Shown here piece after piece: positions 1 to 10,873 of a stretch of DNA of 64,000 nt. This DNA is from Corynebacterium caspium DSM 44850 (GTDB lineage: Bacteria > Actinomycetota > Actinomycetes > Mycobacteriales > Mycobacteriaceae). Where the stretch lies: NCBI RefSeq assembly GCF_030440555.1, contig NZ_CP047118.1, positions 1-64,000 on the forward strand, in the 5' to 3' direction. The notes beneath the pieces are model-generated. The model searched no databases and was not told the origin of the DNA. It saw only the letters and a program-made list of their open reading frames with translations. Both the position numbers and the translations under genes were made by a program. Each line of letters opens with the position of its first letter. Within the stretch, counting starts at the first letter, position 1.

Positions 1-1824
1 GTGTCTGAGGACCAGGCGTCACTCAACAACACCTGGAATCAGGTAGTAACTGAACTAACCCGCCAAGCGGCGGATAAAAATTCTGTTACCCCCGCGCTCA
101 CCGCACGGCAAAGAGCTTTTCTCTCTCTAGTACAGCCGGTGGAGATAGTTCCCGGTTTTGCACTTATTACTACGCCTCATGAAATGGCGAAAACGGTTAT
201 CGAAGAAGAGCTTGGACAAGCCTTAACAGCTGTGCTCAGTGAAAAACTTGGCACCCCTTGCCACCTGGCTGTAACCGTGGATAGTAACCAACCTCCCCGC
301 CAGCCTTCCAGGCAACCAGCCCCCCAAACAACACCGGAAACAGCCCCCACAAAACCGGGCCCGAAATTACCTCTTAATACTGCAACTGCAGCACCCACAC
401 CTACGCCTCCTGCCACGACCCCTGCCACGGCGACGCCCTCTACTGCTAACAACGCCAGTACCGACCAAGGGGAAAAATCTGCCACTGCAGAAACCAAACC
501 TGGATGGGCTGCCACTTTGGCCGCAGCCAGCGCTAATGGCAAAAATGGCCCAGATCTTTTTCATCAAGATCCAAGCCTTAAGCAACCTGTGCGCAGCGGC
601 ACCAGCGGCGGCGGCAACGGCACCGGCAACCGTAATATGGGCGGCGCGGCGCAAGGAAGAGGGGAAAATAATGGGGATGGAAGCGATATTTCCATTGCGA
701 TCCCCGTCGATAAGCAAAAGAATCTAAGCCCTAGCCAGACGCAATTTCAGCGGCGTATTCCGCGGGAAGCCCCTGCTCATGATCCGAACAGGGAAACCTC
801 CTTGAATCCGAAATACACCTTTGATTCATTTGTTATTGGTTCTTCGAATCGTTTTGCCAATGGGGCTGCGGTGGCGGTGGCGGAGAATCCTGCGCGCGCT
901 TATAACCCGCTATTTATTGCAGGTGGTTCGGGTTTAGGCAAGACGCACTTGCTGCATGCGGCCGGGAATTATGCCAAGGTTTTGCAGCCGAGTTTGCGCA
1001 TTAAGTATGTCTCTTCGGAGGAATTTACTAACGATTACATCAATTCGGTGCGCGACGATAGGCAAGAATCTTTTAAGCGCCGGTATCGCAATCTTGATAT
1101 TTTGATGGTCGACGATATCCAGTTCTTGCAGGGCAAAGAAGGTACCCAGGAAGAGTTTTTCCACACCTTTAACGCCCTGCATCAGGCAAATAAGCAAATT
1201 ATTTTATCTTCAGACCGTCCGCCTAAAGAACTCACCACTCTAGAAGATCGCCTGCGAACCCGCTTCCAAGCAGGGCTTATTGCTGATATTCAGCCCCCAG
1301 ATTTAGAAACTCGGATAGCTATCTTGATGAAGAAAGCTGAGTCCGACGGCACCCTAGTTGATCGCGATGTCTTGGAATTAATAGCTTCTTCTTTTGAATC
1401 TTCTATCCGGGAGCTCGAGGGAGCTTTGATTAGAGTTTCGGCTTATTCCTCGCTTACTAATGCCCCCATTGATATGGCAATGGCGGAGGCTGCGCTGCGC
1501 GATATTTTGCCCAATATTGATGAAGTAGAAGTAACTACAGAAAAAATTCTGGCTGCAACCAGCGAATTCTTTGATATCAGTGTGGAAACCCTAATTGGGC
1601 CTGGCAAGGTTCGCGCCGTAGCTCATGCCCGACAGCTGGCTATGTATTTATGCCGCGAACTCACAGATCTTTCGCTGCCAGCAATCGGGGCAGATTTTGG
1701 GGATCGAGATCACTCCACCGTGATTTATGCGGTACGCAAGATCGCCAAAGAAATTAAGGAGCAGCGCGATACTTATGACGCTATCCAGCAGCTCACCCAG
1801 CAAATAAAGGCCCGCAGCCGCTAG
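1..1824 (+). CDS. dnaA: Chromosomal replication initiator DnaA
   Basis: AAA+ ATPase that binds DnaA boxes and opens oriC. The 607-residue product has an N-terminal interaction domain (about 1-95), a long Pro/Ala/Thr then Gly/Asn-rich linker (about 96-255), and the AAA+ core with Walker [14 protein letters not shown] near residue 310 and Walker [11 protein letters not shown] near 370. The C-terminal DNA-binding domain ends with the signature [15 protein letters not shown]. It is longer than the roughly 470 residues of E. coli DnaA because of the linker, which is usual in corynebacteria. The GTG start is the first base of the window, so upstream signals cannot be seen. DnaA boxes follow directly downstream. 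Confidence 0.98.
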   Translation: MSEDQASLNNTWNQVVTELTRQAADKNSVTPALTARQRAFLSLVQPVEIVPGFALITTPHEMAKTVIEEELGQALTAVLSEKLGTPCHLAVTVDSNQPPRQPSRQPAPQTTPETAPTKPGPKLPLNTATAAPTPTPPATTPATATPSTANNASTDQGEKSATAETKPGWAATLAAASANGKNGPDLFHQDPSLKQPVRSGTSGGGNGTGNRNMGGAAQGRGENNGDGSDISIAIPVDKQKNLSPSQTQFQRRIPREAPAHDPNRETSLNPKYTFDSFVIGSSNRFANGAAVAVAENPARAYNPLFIAGGSGLGKTHLLHAAGNYAKVLQPSLRIKYVSSEEFTNDYINSVRDDRQESFKRRYRNLDILMVDDIQFLQGKEGTQEEFFHTFNALHQANKQIILSSDRPPKELTTLEDRLRTRFQAGLIADIQPPDLETRIAILMKKAESDGTLVDRDVLELIASSFESSIRELEGALIRVSAYSSLTNAPIDMAMAEAALRDILPNIDEVEVTTEKILAATSEFFDISVETLIGPGKVRAVAHARQLAMYLCRELTDLSLPAIGADFGDRDHSTVIYAVRKIAKEIKEQRDTYDAIQQLTQQIKARSR

Positions 1825-1840
1825 GGGAAGCTAGGGGAAG
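1821..1840. repeat. Tandem decamer at dnaA stop codon
   Basis: CTAGGGGAAG occurs twice head to tail. The first copy contains the dnaA TAG stop (1822-1824). It belongs to a group of similar short duplications at gene ends in this window. Confidence 0.85.
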
Positions 1841-2624
1841 CTATTGGAATAGGGAAATATCTCCTAATTCACCGCACAGCCATAAACACTGCAGCAATAA
1901 AACTTAAGAATTTAGGCTTCCCCTTTTAAGGGGGGCTATCGGGAAACCACAATTTAGCCCTTTGAACCGCTGGTTCGAAGGGCTTTTAGTTTGCACAGTT
2001 TTACTCACAGAAGCACAGCGCTTGGACCAGGCAAAACTGAAGTTATCCACAATCTCCACAGCCTTGTCCACATTTTGTAATTTAGCCGGGAGATTTTTGT
2101 GACACAATTCACAAATATGGCCGCAAATCAGCAAAAGCCCAGATAGCAGCCCTGTGGATAACTCTGAATAATCCGGGGATAGCCCTGTTATCAAAGTCAG
2201 GCATTTTGTGGAGCAATGAAAAAGCCTAAAGTTATCCACAATTAAGGCAAGTTATCCACAGGCCACCAACAGCCCAGTGCACAATGCGAATCGCCGCGCC
2301 GAGCAGGTACGAAGACCTGTTACCAACAGTTTCGACAGGCCCTATTGCTCTTACTCTTTTAATTACCGGAATTTAAAAAGAAGAAAGAGGGCTGTCGAGA
2401 ACTTGGGGATTAAATCTTGCGGCAAGCAGTCAGCAGACCCGGCAAAGAAGCTCAGAAATGAATTACAAACTTGTAATTTGTTTTCCACTGAACCCCGATA
2501 CCGGTAGCGTGGTCGCCAGTTGAAGAAAATCTTGCAGCCCGCACCACCGCCGAAGACTTGGAAATCTTTGGATTCGTGGAAAATGAAGAATTTTTAGGAT
2601 TTCGAAGGAGTTGGAATCGCACCC
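1841..2624. other. Chromosomal origin oriC with DnaA boxes
   Basis: Gene-free spacer of about 780 bases between dnaA and dnaN. Perfect DnaA boxes TTATCCACA lie at 2043-2051, 2232-2240 and 2252-2260 on the plus strand and at 2153-2161 on the minus strand. A one-mismatch box TTGTCCACA is at 2064-2072. An AT-rich stretch at about 2345-2395 is a candidate unwinding region. The spacer also carries a CRP-like palindrome and must contain the dnaN promoter. Open reading frames here are short and look incidental. Position between dnaA and dnaN is the classic actinobacterial origin. Confidence 0.93.
2098..2113. promoter_or_regulatory. CRP/GlxR-type binding site within oriC
   Basis: TGTGACACAATTCACA fits the CRP/GlxR half-site pattern TGTGA-N6-TCACA exactly. 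GlxR is the CRP homologue and global regulator of Corynebacterium. The site lies between the DnaA box at 2043 and the box at 2153, so it could link cAMP signalling to initiation or to dnaN transcription. Function is inferred. Confidence 0.55.
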
Positions 2625-3818
2625 ATGAATACGCAACAAGAGGTTTCCTTCCGAGTTAGCAAAGATGACCTCGGAGACGCAGTTGCTTGGGTAGCTAGCA
2701 ACCTGCCCTCCAAGCCCGTGCAACCGGTACTGCGTGCCATCGTGGTGAACGTCAATGAGGAAGGCTTGGAATTACGCGGTTTCGATAGCGAACTTTCCAC
2801 CAGAGTCATTATCCCTGCTGAAGTTAATACCCACGGCACTTTTGCTGTTGCGGGCAAACTACTAGCTGATATCACCAAAACTTTGCCGAATAAGCAGGTG
2901 GATTTTAGTACCGATAGCACCAAGGTTTACTTGCGATGTGGCTCTGCGCGTTTTGAATTACCACTAGTTCCACTTGATGATTACCCCAAGGTTCCCACGA
3001 TCCCGGAAACCACTGGCACCATTGAGGCAAATATATTTAGCCGTGCAATTAACCAAGTTGCAGCAGCAGCCGGCCGGGATGACACCTTGCCCATGCTTAC
3101 CGGCGTACACGTGGAAATCTCGGATAAAAATATCGTGATGTCTGCTACTGACCGTTTCCGTTTGGCGCAGCGTCGTTTGGAATGGAACCCGGCATACCCA
3201 GGTTTAGAAACCAAATTGCTCATTCCGGCTAAAACCTTGCAAGATAATGCCCGGAGTTTAGATAATAACCAGGTAGAGCCGGTAAAAGTGGCTGTCGGGG
3301 CTGGTGAAAAACTGGGCAATGAAGGCCTCTTTGGTCTAGAAATCAATAATCGCCAAACCACCACCCGCATGTTGGATGCAGAATTTCCAAATATTGAACC
3401 ACTGCTTCCCAAAGCTCATACCTATATGGCGATGGTAGAAATTGCGCGCTTGCAAGAAGCTATCCGAAGAGTTTCGCTAGTTACTGAACGCAATGCCCAA
3501 ATTCGTTTGGAATTTAGCGCTGATGAGGTAATTCTTTCTGCTGGTGGCATCGATGGCGGTCATGCAGAAGAAAGCCTGCCTTGTGTATTTATTGGTCCGG
3601 AATCTTTAACAATTGCCTTTAATCCCATTTATTTACGCGATGGTTTAAGTGTTATCGAAACCAATAATGTGGTCTTTGGCTTTACTGAAGCTTCCCGCCC
3701 GGCCATTTTGATCCCGGAGCCAGAAGAAGGCCTGCCTGAATTAGGTCCCGATGGCTCTTATCCCAGCCCGCAAACTGACTTCACCTATTTGCTGATGCCA
3801 GTACGCCTACCCAGCTAA
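2625..3818 (+). CDS. dnaN: DNA polymerase III beta sliding clamp
   Basis: Ring-shaped processivity clamp that tethers DNA polymerase III and other repair and replication partners to DNA. At 397 residues it has the family length for three tandem clamp domains. The middle shows the typical TDRFRLAQRR segment near residue 180, and the C-terminus ends YLLMPVRLPS, matching the usual family ending MPMRL. The ATG is preceded by a CGAAGGAG ribosome site at 2602-2609. It sits between oriC and recF, the conserved order. A tandem 11-mer overlaps its stop. Confidence 0.98.
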   Translation: MNTQQEVSFRVSKDDLGDAVAWVASNLPSKPVQPVLRAIVVNVNEEGLELRGFDSELSTRVIIPAEVNTHGTFAVAGKLLADITKTLPNKQVDFSTDSTKVYLRCGSARFELPLVPLDDYPKVPTIPETTGTIEANIFSRAINQVAAAAGRDDTLPMLTGVHVEISDKNIVMSATDRFRLAQRRLEWNPAYPGLETKLLIPAKTLQDNARSLDNNQVEPVKVAVGAGEKLGNEGLFGLEINNRQTTTRMLDAEFPNIEPLLPKAHTYMAMVEIARLQEAIRRVSLVTERNAQIRLEFSADEVILSAGGIDGGHAEESLPCVFIGPESLTIAFNPIYLRDGLSVIETNNVVFGFTEASRPAILIPEPEEGLPELGPDGSYPSPQTDFTYLLMPVRLPS

Positions 3819-3835
3819 AATCTGGCTAAAATCTG
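3814..3835. repeat. Tandem 11-mer at dnaN stop codon
   Basis: GCTAAAATCTG is present twice (3814-3824, 3825-3835). The TAA stop of dnaN lies inside the first copy. Confidence 0.85.
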
Positions 3836-3879
3836 GTTGAATAGCTTCGATATCTGATTAATCCCGGAAAGGAGAGTGC

Positions 3880-5091
3880 GTGCATTTAGCAGAGCTCTCC
3901 TTGCGTGATTTTCGTTCCTGGGATGAGCTAAATGTCGAGCTCAGCCCAGGTATTACGCTTTTTGTGGGACGCAATGGTTATGGCAAAACCAATATTGTTG
4001 AAGCCGTGGGATATATCGCCCACTTGGTATCGCACCGGGTGGGAAATGATCAACCTTTAGTTAGAGCTAGTCGAAATTCTGCCCGCATTAGTGCCACTGC
4101 TATTAACCAAGGCCGGGAACTAACCGCCCATATTTTGATCAAAAGCCAAGGTAGCAATCAGGCCCAAATCAATCGCACTCGGTTGAAATCACCACGAGAA
4201 CTCCTTGGGGTAGTTCGCGCCGTGATTTTTGCGCCAGAAGATCTGTCCTTAATACGCGGGGAACCAGCCCAACGTCGGGCTTATCTAGATAGCATTATTG
4301 CCACCAGAACTCCCCGGTTAGCAGGGGTAAAAGCTGATTATGACAAAGTGCTAAAACAGCGCAATGCTCTGCTAAAAACTGCTGGTGGTTCCTTACGCCG
4401 CGGCTATGATTCCGAAGACGGTGCCGCCGCACTTAGCACCCTAGATATTTGGGATAACCAACTAGCTAGCCTGGGCGCGCAACTAATTGCGGCCCGTTTA
4501 GAGGTAGTAGCAGCCCTAAATACTGAGGTAAATGCCGCTTATACAGGCATTGCTCCAGAATCACGTCCCGCTAGCATCGCGTATAGATCCAAGGTGGAAT
4601 TACCTAGTGCCCAGGTAGCTGAAATTGAGGCCGCACTGCTTACCGCATTGGCTGCTAAGCGCCAGCAAGAAATTGATAGAGGACTTTCCCTAATTGGTCC
4701 GCACCGCGATGACCTCGATATTTACCTAGGAGATTATCCGGCAAAGAATTTTGCCAGCCACGGGGAAACTTGGAGTTTTGCCATCGCTTTGCGCCTGGGA
4801 GAATTTCATTTATTGCGCAAATTAGGCACTGATCCCATCTTGATTTTGGATGATGTATTCGCAGAACTAGATGCTAAACGACGCGAAAAGCTGGTGTCTT
4901 TAGCCACTGAAGTTGAACAAGTGCTAATTACCGCTGCAGTGGGCGATGACCTCCCCGAAAATCTGGCAGACAAAATTATTGCCCGCCATCTGGTTACCAC
5001 GGTAGAAGATGCAGATTCCGGACGGATCTCACAACTGGACGCGCAGCTAGATGCGCAGCTAGATGCGCAATCGGACGCGCAGCGCTTATGA
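3880..5091 (+). CDS. recF: DNA replication/repair protein RecF
   Basis: SMC-like ATPase that loads RecA at single-strand gaps. Walker [14 protein letters not shown] lies near residue 31. The Walker B/signature region [14 protein letters not shown] lies near residue 320, followed by D-loop residues. The GTG start has a strong site GGAAAGGAGAG just upstream. Its last codons are an in-frame 12-base repeat giving QLDA units, which extends the protein beyond the usual family end. The stop overlaps the next gene by four bases (ATGA), so the two are probably translationally coupled. Confidence 0.97.
   Translation: MHLAELSLRDFRSWDELNVELSPGITLFVGRNGYGKTNIVEAVGYIAHLVSHRVGNDQPLVRASRNSARISATAINQGRELTAHILIKSQGSNQAQINRTRLKSPRELLGVVRAVIFAPEDLSLIRGEPAQRRAYLDSIIATRTPRLAGVKADYDKVLKQRNALLKTAGGSLRRGYDSEDGAAALSTLDIWDNQLASLGAQLIAARLEVVAALNTEVNAAYTGIAPESRPASIAYRSKVELPSAQVAEIEAALLTALAAKRQQEIDRGLSLIGPHRDDLDIYLGDYPAKNFASHGETWSFAIALRLGEFHLLRKLGTDPILILDDVFAELDAKRREKLVSLATEVEQVLITAAVGDDLPENLADKIIARHLVTTVEDADSGRISQLDAQLDAQLDAQSDAQRL
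5029..5088. repeat. In-frame 12-bp repeat at recF 3' end
   Basis: Five units with a 12-base period. Two central copies are identical GCGCAGCTAGAT (5041-5052, 5053-5064) and the outer ones have diverged. The repeat encodes QLDA/QSDA tetrapeptides at the RecF C-terminus and stops just before the ATG of the next gene. Confidence 0.9.
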
Positions 5092-5723
5092 GTACCGAAC
5101 AGCCAGCTACCCCGCCCACCGATGCTGTAACTACTGCATTTTTAAATACGCGCGCCATCGTTAAAAAACGAGGCAAGCGCTTGCCAAATATTTACCGAGC
5201 CCCGCGGTTGAAATCGGGTTTGGCAGAAGATGCCGAATTAGATATTCGAATTCCTGGCTTGGAGAAGTACCAGGCAGAGCAAAAAGCGAAGTATGAAGCT
5301 AGTAAGCAGTGGCGTTTTCGCAAAGGAATTCCCACTGGTTTAGATGGGCGCCGGATGCGTCCCAGCATTGATTTAGAGCCAATTGGTTCAGTTTTAAGTA
5401 AAGAAATTGTGCGCCGGGGGTGGACTCGAAATATTGCCAATGGTTGGATTACCAATAATTGGGCAGAGTTGGTGGGGCCTAAGATTGCCCAGCACACCAC
5501 GGTGCAAATGGTTAAAGAAACTACGCTATTTATTAGCTGTGATTCCACAGCTTGGGCTACAAACTTAAGGATGATGCAAAAGCAGATTTTGCAGTCCATA
5601 GCACGTAAAGTAGGTCCTAATATTATTACAGAACTAAAAATATTTGGGCCAAATACCCCGCACCAATGGCGCAAGGGACCCCTTCATATTAAGGGCCGAG
5701 GGCCGCGTGATACTTGGGGATAA
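5088..5723 (+). CDS. DUF721 (DciA-like) protein
   Basis: DUF721 proteins occur next to recF in actinobacteria. Members of this family named DciA work with the replicative helicase DnaB. Of the 211 residues, the first 90 or so are basic and poorly conserved. The DUF721 core follows from about residue 100, with the conserved [14 protein letters not shown] and [16 protein letters not shown] segments. The start ATG overlaps the recF stop by four bases. The recF-DUF721-gyrB order supports a replication role. The family assignment is confident; the helicase-loading role is taken from other bacteria. Confidence 0.88.
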   Translation: MSTEQPATPPTDAVTTAFLNTRAIVKKRGKRLPNIYRAPRLKSGLAEDAELDIRIPGLEKYQAEQKAKYEASKQWRFRKGIPTGLDGRRMRPSIDLEPIGSVLSKEIVRRGWTRNIANGWITNNWAELVGPKIAQHTTVQMVKETTLFISCDSTAWATNLRMMQKQILQSIARKVGPNIITELKIFGPNTPHQWRKGPLHIKGRGPRDTWG

Positions 5724-5831
5724 ATAGGCAAAATGCCGCTAAGATGTCTCTGAGCCCGTATGAGGATATGAATGCCAGTATACAAGGGGCGATACCAGAG
5801 TGTAGACTGGAACGGTCTAAGAAACGTTTAG

Positions 5832-7913
<2,082 letters not shown>

Positions 7914-7932
7914 CCTGCGGGCTGCACAAAGC

Positions 7933-7974
7933 AAAAACCGCCTGGTTTCCCAAATACGGGGCCGGGCGGTTTTT
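7933..7974 (+). terminator. Rho-independent terminator of gyrB
   Basis: Inverted repeat AAAAACCGCC (7933-7942) pairs with GGCGGTTTTT (7965-7974). Extra G-C pairs extend the stem inward and the 3' arm runs into a T tract. It lies 20 bases after the gyrB stop. Confidence 0.92.
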
Positions 7975-7983
7975 CGCTGCATC

Positions 7984-8024
7984 GCCAGTGCTAGTGCCAG
8001 TGCTAGTGGCAGTGCTAGTGCTAG
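7984..8024. repeat. AGTGCT-type hexamer repeat
   Basis: About six units of a degenerate hexamer (GCCAGT/GCTAGT/GGCAGT) lie between the gyrB terminator and the 3' end of the leftward monooxygenase gene. The last unit overlaps that gene's stop codon at 8021-8023. Confidence 0.85.
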
Positions 8025-9097
8025 TTTTCGCTGAGCATATCCTTAACCAGCGGGACTACCTTGGTGGCATAAAGTTCCATGGAGGCCATGATCTTTTCAT
8101 GGGAAAGAGGCCCATTAGAAATCTTCATATCGTAGCGGTTAGCACCTAGCACCTTCATGCCGTGGGCAATATTTTTCGCCACCGATTCCACCGAACCCAC
8201 AGCCAAACTGCCGCGAGTAAGTTCCGCACGATACTGGCCATTAGTAGGTGCCGGCCAGCCGCGGTCCTTACCAATTGCGCGGTGCTGATCCATAAATGCC
8301 TGCTTGAATTCAGCATGGGCAATATCGTCAGTCTCAGCCACATAACCCCAGGAGTGGTAGCCAACTCCTGAAGTAGCCACATCATGTCCAAGTTCTGCCT
8401 GCGTACGACGATAAAGCTCGGCAAGTGGGACGAAGCGCTCTGCGGGGGCGCCAATAATAGCCATCATGAGGTGCGTGTCATATTTGGCGGCGCGCACCGC
8501 AGATTTCGCCGTAGCACCTACTGCTACCCAAGTTCTTAAGGGGTGATGTTCGTAGGAAGGATAGACGGAAACATCGGAAAGATTTTGGGTAAATTTGCCT
8601 TCCCAAGTGAGGGGCTGTTCATTGCGTAATTTCATGAAGAGCTCCATTTTTTCTTCAAAGAGCTCATCGTAATTTTCAAGGTTATAGCCAAATAGTGGGA
8701 AGGATTCAATGAAGGATCCACGTCCGATCATGATCTCCGAACGTCCATTAGCAAGCGCATCAAGGGTGGCAAAGCGTTCGTGGACGCGCACTGGATCATC
8801 GGAGGAAAGGATGGTTACCGCACTGCCGAGCCGAATATTTTTGGTGCGGGTAGCCATGCCAGCCAACACCATATCGGGGGCGGAAATCGAATAATCGGGG
8901 CGATGATGCTCGCCGAGAGCAAAAATATCGAGCCCCAGTTCATCGGCTAAGACGGCTTCATCAACCACATTGCGAATAGCCTGGGCGTGAGTTACCGGCT
9001 GGCCTTGTGGATCTAAAGTGATATCGCCGAAGCTCTCCACCCCAAATTCCAGCGGGAGCTCGGAACGATAATTGGAAAAATCAGGAGTATTTGTCAT
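8021..9097 (-). CDS. Luciferase-like flavin-dependent oxidoreductase (LLM class)
   Basis: Cytoplasmic flavin-dependent monooxygenase of the bacterial luciferase superfamily; the substrate is unknown. The 358 residues show the TIM-barrel pattern of the family: EFGVESFGDI at the N-terminus, ALGEHHRPDYSISAPDMVLAGMATRTKNIRLGSAV around residues 61-100, and the phosphate/FMN-binding region IMIGRGSF near 122. The ATG is preceded by AAGGACTGAG. An 18-base operator resembling the RosR site I recall from C. glutamicum lies just upstream, which suggests control by oxidative or electrophile stress. The gene is convergent to gyrB and stands alone. Confidence 0.88.
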   Translation of the reverse strand: MTNTPDFSNYRSELPLEFGVESFGDITLDPQGQPVTHAQAIRNVVDEAVLADELGLDIFALGEHHRPDYSISAPDMVLAGMATRTKNIRLGSAVTILSSDDPVRVHERFATLDALANGRSEIMIGRGSFIESFPLFGYNLENYDELFEEKMELFMKLRNEQPLTWEGKFTQNLSDVSVYPSYEHHPLRTWVAVGATAKSAVRAAKYDTHLMMAIIGAPAERFVPLAELYRRTQAELGHDVATSGVGYHSWGYVAETDDIAHAEFKQAFMDQHRAIGKDRGWPAPTNGQYRAELTRGSLAVGSVESVAKNIAHGMKVLGANRYDMKISNGPLSHEKIMASMELYATKVVPLVKDMLSEN

Positions 9098-9133
9098 TTC
9101 TCAGTCCTTCTTAGGAAAATCTCATACATTGAA

Positions 9134-9151
9134 AGGTTGACACATCAACTA
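9134..9151. promoter_or_regulatory. RosR-like (MarR-type) operator upstream of the LLM gene
   Basis: AGGTTGACACATCAACTA matches 16 of 18 positions of the C. glutamicum RosR motif as I recall it (TTGTTGAYRYRTCAACWA). RosR is a redox-sensing MarR-family regulator whose targets include flavin monooxygenases and FMN reductases. A second copy lies before the nitroreductase at 63.1 kb. The consensus is from memory. Confidence 0.6.
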
Positions 9152-9202
9152 AGTGAGATGATATCAGGACTGAGTAGAACTTGGTAGCGCCCTTACCTGC
9201 GG

Positions 9203-9673
9203 TTATTTCTGTTGAGCGGCAGAATAATGGCGCTGCAAAATTGAACCCAACTCACCCAAAGCCGGGCTAATTATGCGATTCGCTTTGCCTCGAATAGAAG
9301 AAAATAGTTTGAGGACAGCAGGATTTCGCACATTTTCGATATTGGCATCGGCGATCTGTAGCAATGCCTCGGATACGCGATCTTCGTTGCTGGCAAGGAA
9401 GGCGCCGAAATCGGCGGTCCCGGTTGCCGCGGTTTCGGCGGCTGCCGTGGCTTCTGTGGCGAAAGGTTGTAGGGCACCCAGGATTAACGGTAGGAAGCGA
9501 TTTATGCTCGCGGGAATTATTTCATTTTCCACGCGCTTGGCCGTGCCAACAGCTCCTTTAATGGCCAGGCCGGTCATCCCAGATTGTTCAGAGATGGTGC
9601 GTTCAGCAAGAGAGGTGAGGTCAGAAACCACTCCGGGACGATGAGCAGCATCTAATAAGGATGAGAGATCCAT
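9203..9673 (-). CDS. Conserved actinobacterial hypothetical protein
   Basis: A 156-residue protein I do not recognise by function. It begins MDLSSLLDAAHRPGVVSDLTSLAERTIS and has no signal peptide. The composition is Ala-rich and predicted mostly helical, with a conserved-looking stretch AIKGAVGTAKRVENEIIP (about 37-55) and a second helical block near the end. It resembles small corynebacterial proteins of unknown function (possibly the DUF6918 group, from memory). The ATG has a strong AAAAGGAGG site. It is transcribed leftward and is probably monocistronic. Confidence 0.75.
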   Translation of the reverse strand: MDLSSLLDAAHRPGVVSDLTSLAERTISEQSGMTGLAIKGAVGTAKRVENEIIPASINRFLPLILGALQPFATEATAAAETAATGTADFGAFLASNEDRVSEALLQIADANIENVRNPAVLKLFSSIRGKANRIISPALGELGSILQRHYSAAQQK

Positions 9674-9790
9674 GCAGACGCCTCCTTTTAAGTATTTTAG
9701 ATTTTAGATTTTTCTAGCTGGACTAACTTGGGAAATTCTTGAGCTGATCTTTTTACCGTAGGGGGTATACGTTAAAAATACCGCAAATAA

Positions 9791-9852
9791 AAAGCGATTC
9801 CTATGGCTAAAAACACCAGCAAAATAATGTTTTTAACGATAGAAATCGCTTT
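9791..9852 (-). terminator. Terminator-like nested hairpin (leftward)
   Basis: Arms 9791-9804 and 9839-9852 pair with one mismatch. Inside the loop a second hairpin pairs 9809-9815 with 9828-9834. On the minus strand the outer stem is followed by TTTTTATTT, so it should terminate the leftward gene at 9953-10330. Confidence 0.65.
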
Positions 9853-9865
9853 GGTTGTAGTTCTT

Positions 9866-9936
9866 CCGCCACAAGCTAACCTCAGTAGTTAACTGTAACC
9901 ACAACAGTCACACAGCTTACATTAAGCTTGTGGCGG
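9866..9936. repeat. Perfect 12-bp inverted repeat
   Basis: CCGCCACAAGCT (9866-9877) and AGCTTGTGGCGG (9925-9936) are exact reverse complements separated by 47 bases. The pair lies between the stop of the small exported protein gene and the nested hairpin. It could be an RNA structure in the 3' UTR or a remnant of a small mobile element. Confidence 0.8.
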
Positions 9937-9952
9937 ACGCCAGCCTCAGAAA

Positions 9953-10330
9953 TTAAGAGAGCTTAGGAAGCTTGATCTGGCTAGAAAGTTCCGAGGAAGT
10001 CGGGATGTGTAGTTCTGGCAATTTAATGCCAGTAACCGCTAAAACTTTTTGCAACAGGCCATAAATTACGGCAAATCCAGCCACGGTACCGCCCACAATC
10101 AACGCAATATCTAAGGGAGAAGAACCAGTAGCTGAGCTACCAGGGCGCGAAGGCTTAGCGGGAGCATCAGGCTTAGTCGAGGCATCGGGCTTAGTACTGG
10201 AAGGATTTGAACTGGAGCTGGAACTAGCTGCTGGTTTGCTAGATTCTGCCGCATTGGCTGCAACGGGGCTAAGGATCAGGCTGGTTGCTAGTACCGCGGA
10301 AGTACTAAAAGCTAAAAGGCGTTTCTTCAT
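9953..10330 (-). CDS. Small exported membrane-anchored protein, unknown function
   Basis: No family is recognised. The protein of about 125 residues has a signal peptide (MKKRLLAFSTSAVLATSLIL, cleavage probably after ANA near residue 27). A Ser/Pro/Lys low-complexity segment with SSSSSS and repeated KPDA units follows (about 30-68). A transmembrane helix ALIVGGTVAGFAVIYGLL comes next, then a short amphipathic tail. The start is set at the ATG at 10330 rather than the upstream TTG because MKKR is a typical signal start with GGAAGG upstream. The architecture suggests a cell-envelope protein exposed outside with its C-terminus near the membrane. Confidence 0.7.
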   Translation of the reverse strand: MKKRLLAFSTSAVLATSLILSPVAANAAESSKPAASSSSSSNPSSTKPDASTKPDAPAKPSRPGSSATGSSPLDIALIVGGTVAGFAVIYGLLQKVLAVTGIKLPELHIPTSSELSSQIKLPKLS

Positions 10331-10561
10331 AATCAATAAGACCTTCCAAGAGGTTATTTGATACTGCTGGAATAAAGAGATTTCGCCGCTATGGGGTTAG
10401 ATGTACATATACCTAATTCGTATACCCAGTTCGCGATTACCCGAATTATAGTGCGATCCTTTGAAAGTCGACAGAATTATGTAGTTCAATAGGTGGGATC
10501 CCTTACCCCCGCCTAACCCCTATTTCCATTCTGCCGGTTAAAAATTGGCCTACTTAACACT

Positions 10562-10585
10562 TAACTTCACACATGTGTGAAGTTA
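10562..10585. repeat. Perfect 24-bp palindrome with adjoining direct repeats
   Basis: Positions 10562-10585 form an exact 24-base palindrome (half site TAACTTCACACA). Two more partial copies of the half site GTGTGAAGTTAG follow through about 10607. The palindrome contains the stop codon of the leftward small gene, and the repeats encode its final residues FTPNFTP. It could be a leftward terminator stem or a regulator site. Confidence 0.85.
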
Positions 10586-10873
10586 GGGTGTGAAGTTAGG
10601 TGTGAAGCTTTGTAGGGACCAATCTGCGGCGACGCGGGCAAATATTTCTGCCGCCGTGTCGTTATGGCTATCTAGGGGCTTTAAAGCCAAAGTCACACGT
10701 TTTATGGCGGCTTGTTGCGCAGCGGTATTGCGATGCACTCGGACGCCGTGCAATTTGGGGTTAGTAGCTGCGGCAATAGCAGCTAGTGCGGGATAATCGC
10801 GGATCTGAGCGCCGGTAGTTTCGCAGATTGCATCGGCTACGGTTACTACCTGGGAAAAGCTTAGAGATCGCAT
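10583..10873 (-). CDS. Small protein, possible toxin partner (Doc-like N-terminus)
   Basis: A 96-residue protein whose start overlaps the stop of the upstream RHH-like gene by 13 bases, a layout typical of type II toxin-antitoxin pairs. The N-terminus (LSFSQVVTVADAICETTGAQIRDYPALAAI) recalls the beginning of Doc/Fic-type toxins. The catalytic HPFxDGNKR motif is absent, with only a short His-Asn-Asp segment near residue 70, so a Fic activity cannot be supported. The last seven residues come from a repeat. It may be a shortened or divergent toxin, or a conserved protein of another function. Confidence 0.55.
   Translation of the reverse strand: MRSLSFSQVVTVADAICETTGAQIRDYPALAAIAAATNPKLHGVRVHRNTAAQQAAIKRVTLALKPLDSHNDTAAEIFARVAADWSLQSFTPNFTP

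Noticed and set aside
177..717. Minus-strand frames opposite the dnaA linker
   Set aside because: The Pro/Ala-rich linker has few stop codons on the other strand. The products are low-complexity and unsupported.
7984..8024. Hexamer repeats considered as a CRISPR or integron feature
   Set aside because: Units are only six bases, have no spacers, and no cas or integrase genes are near.
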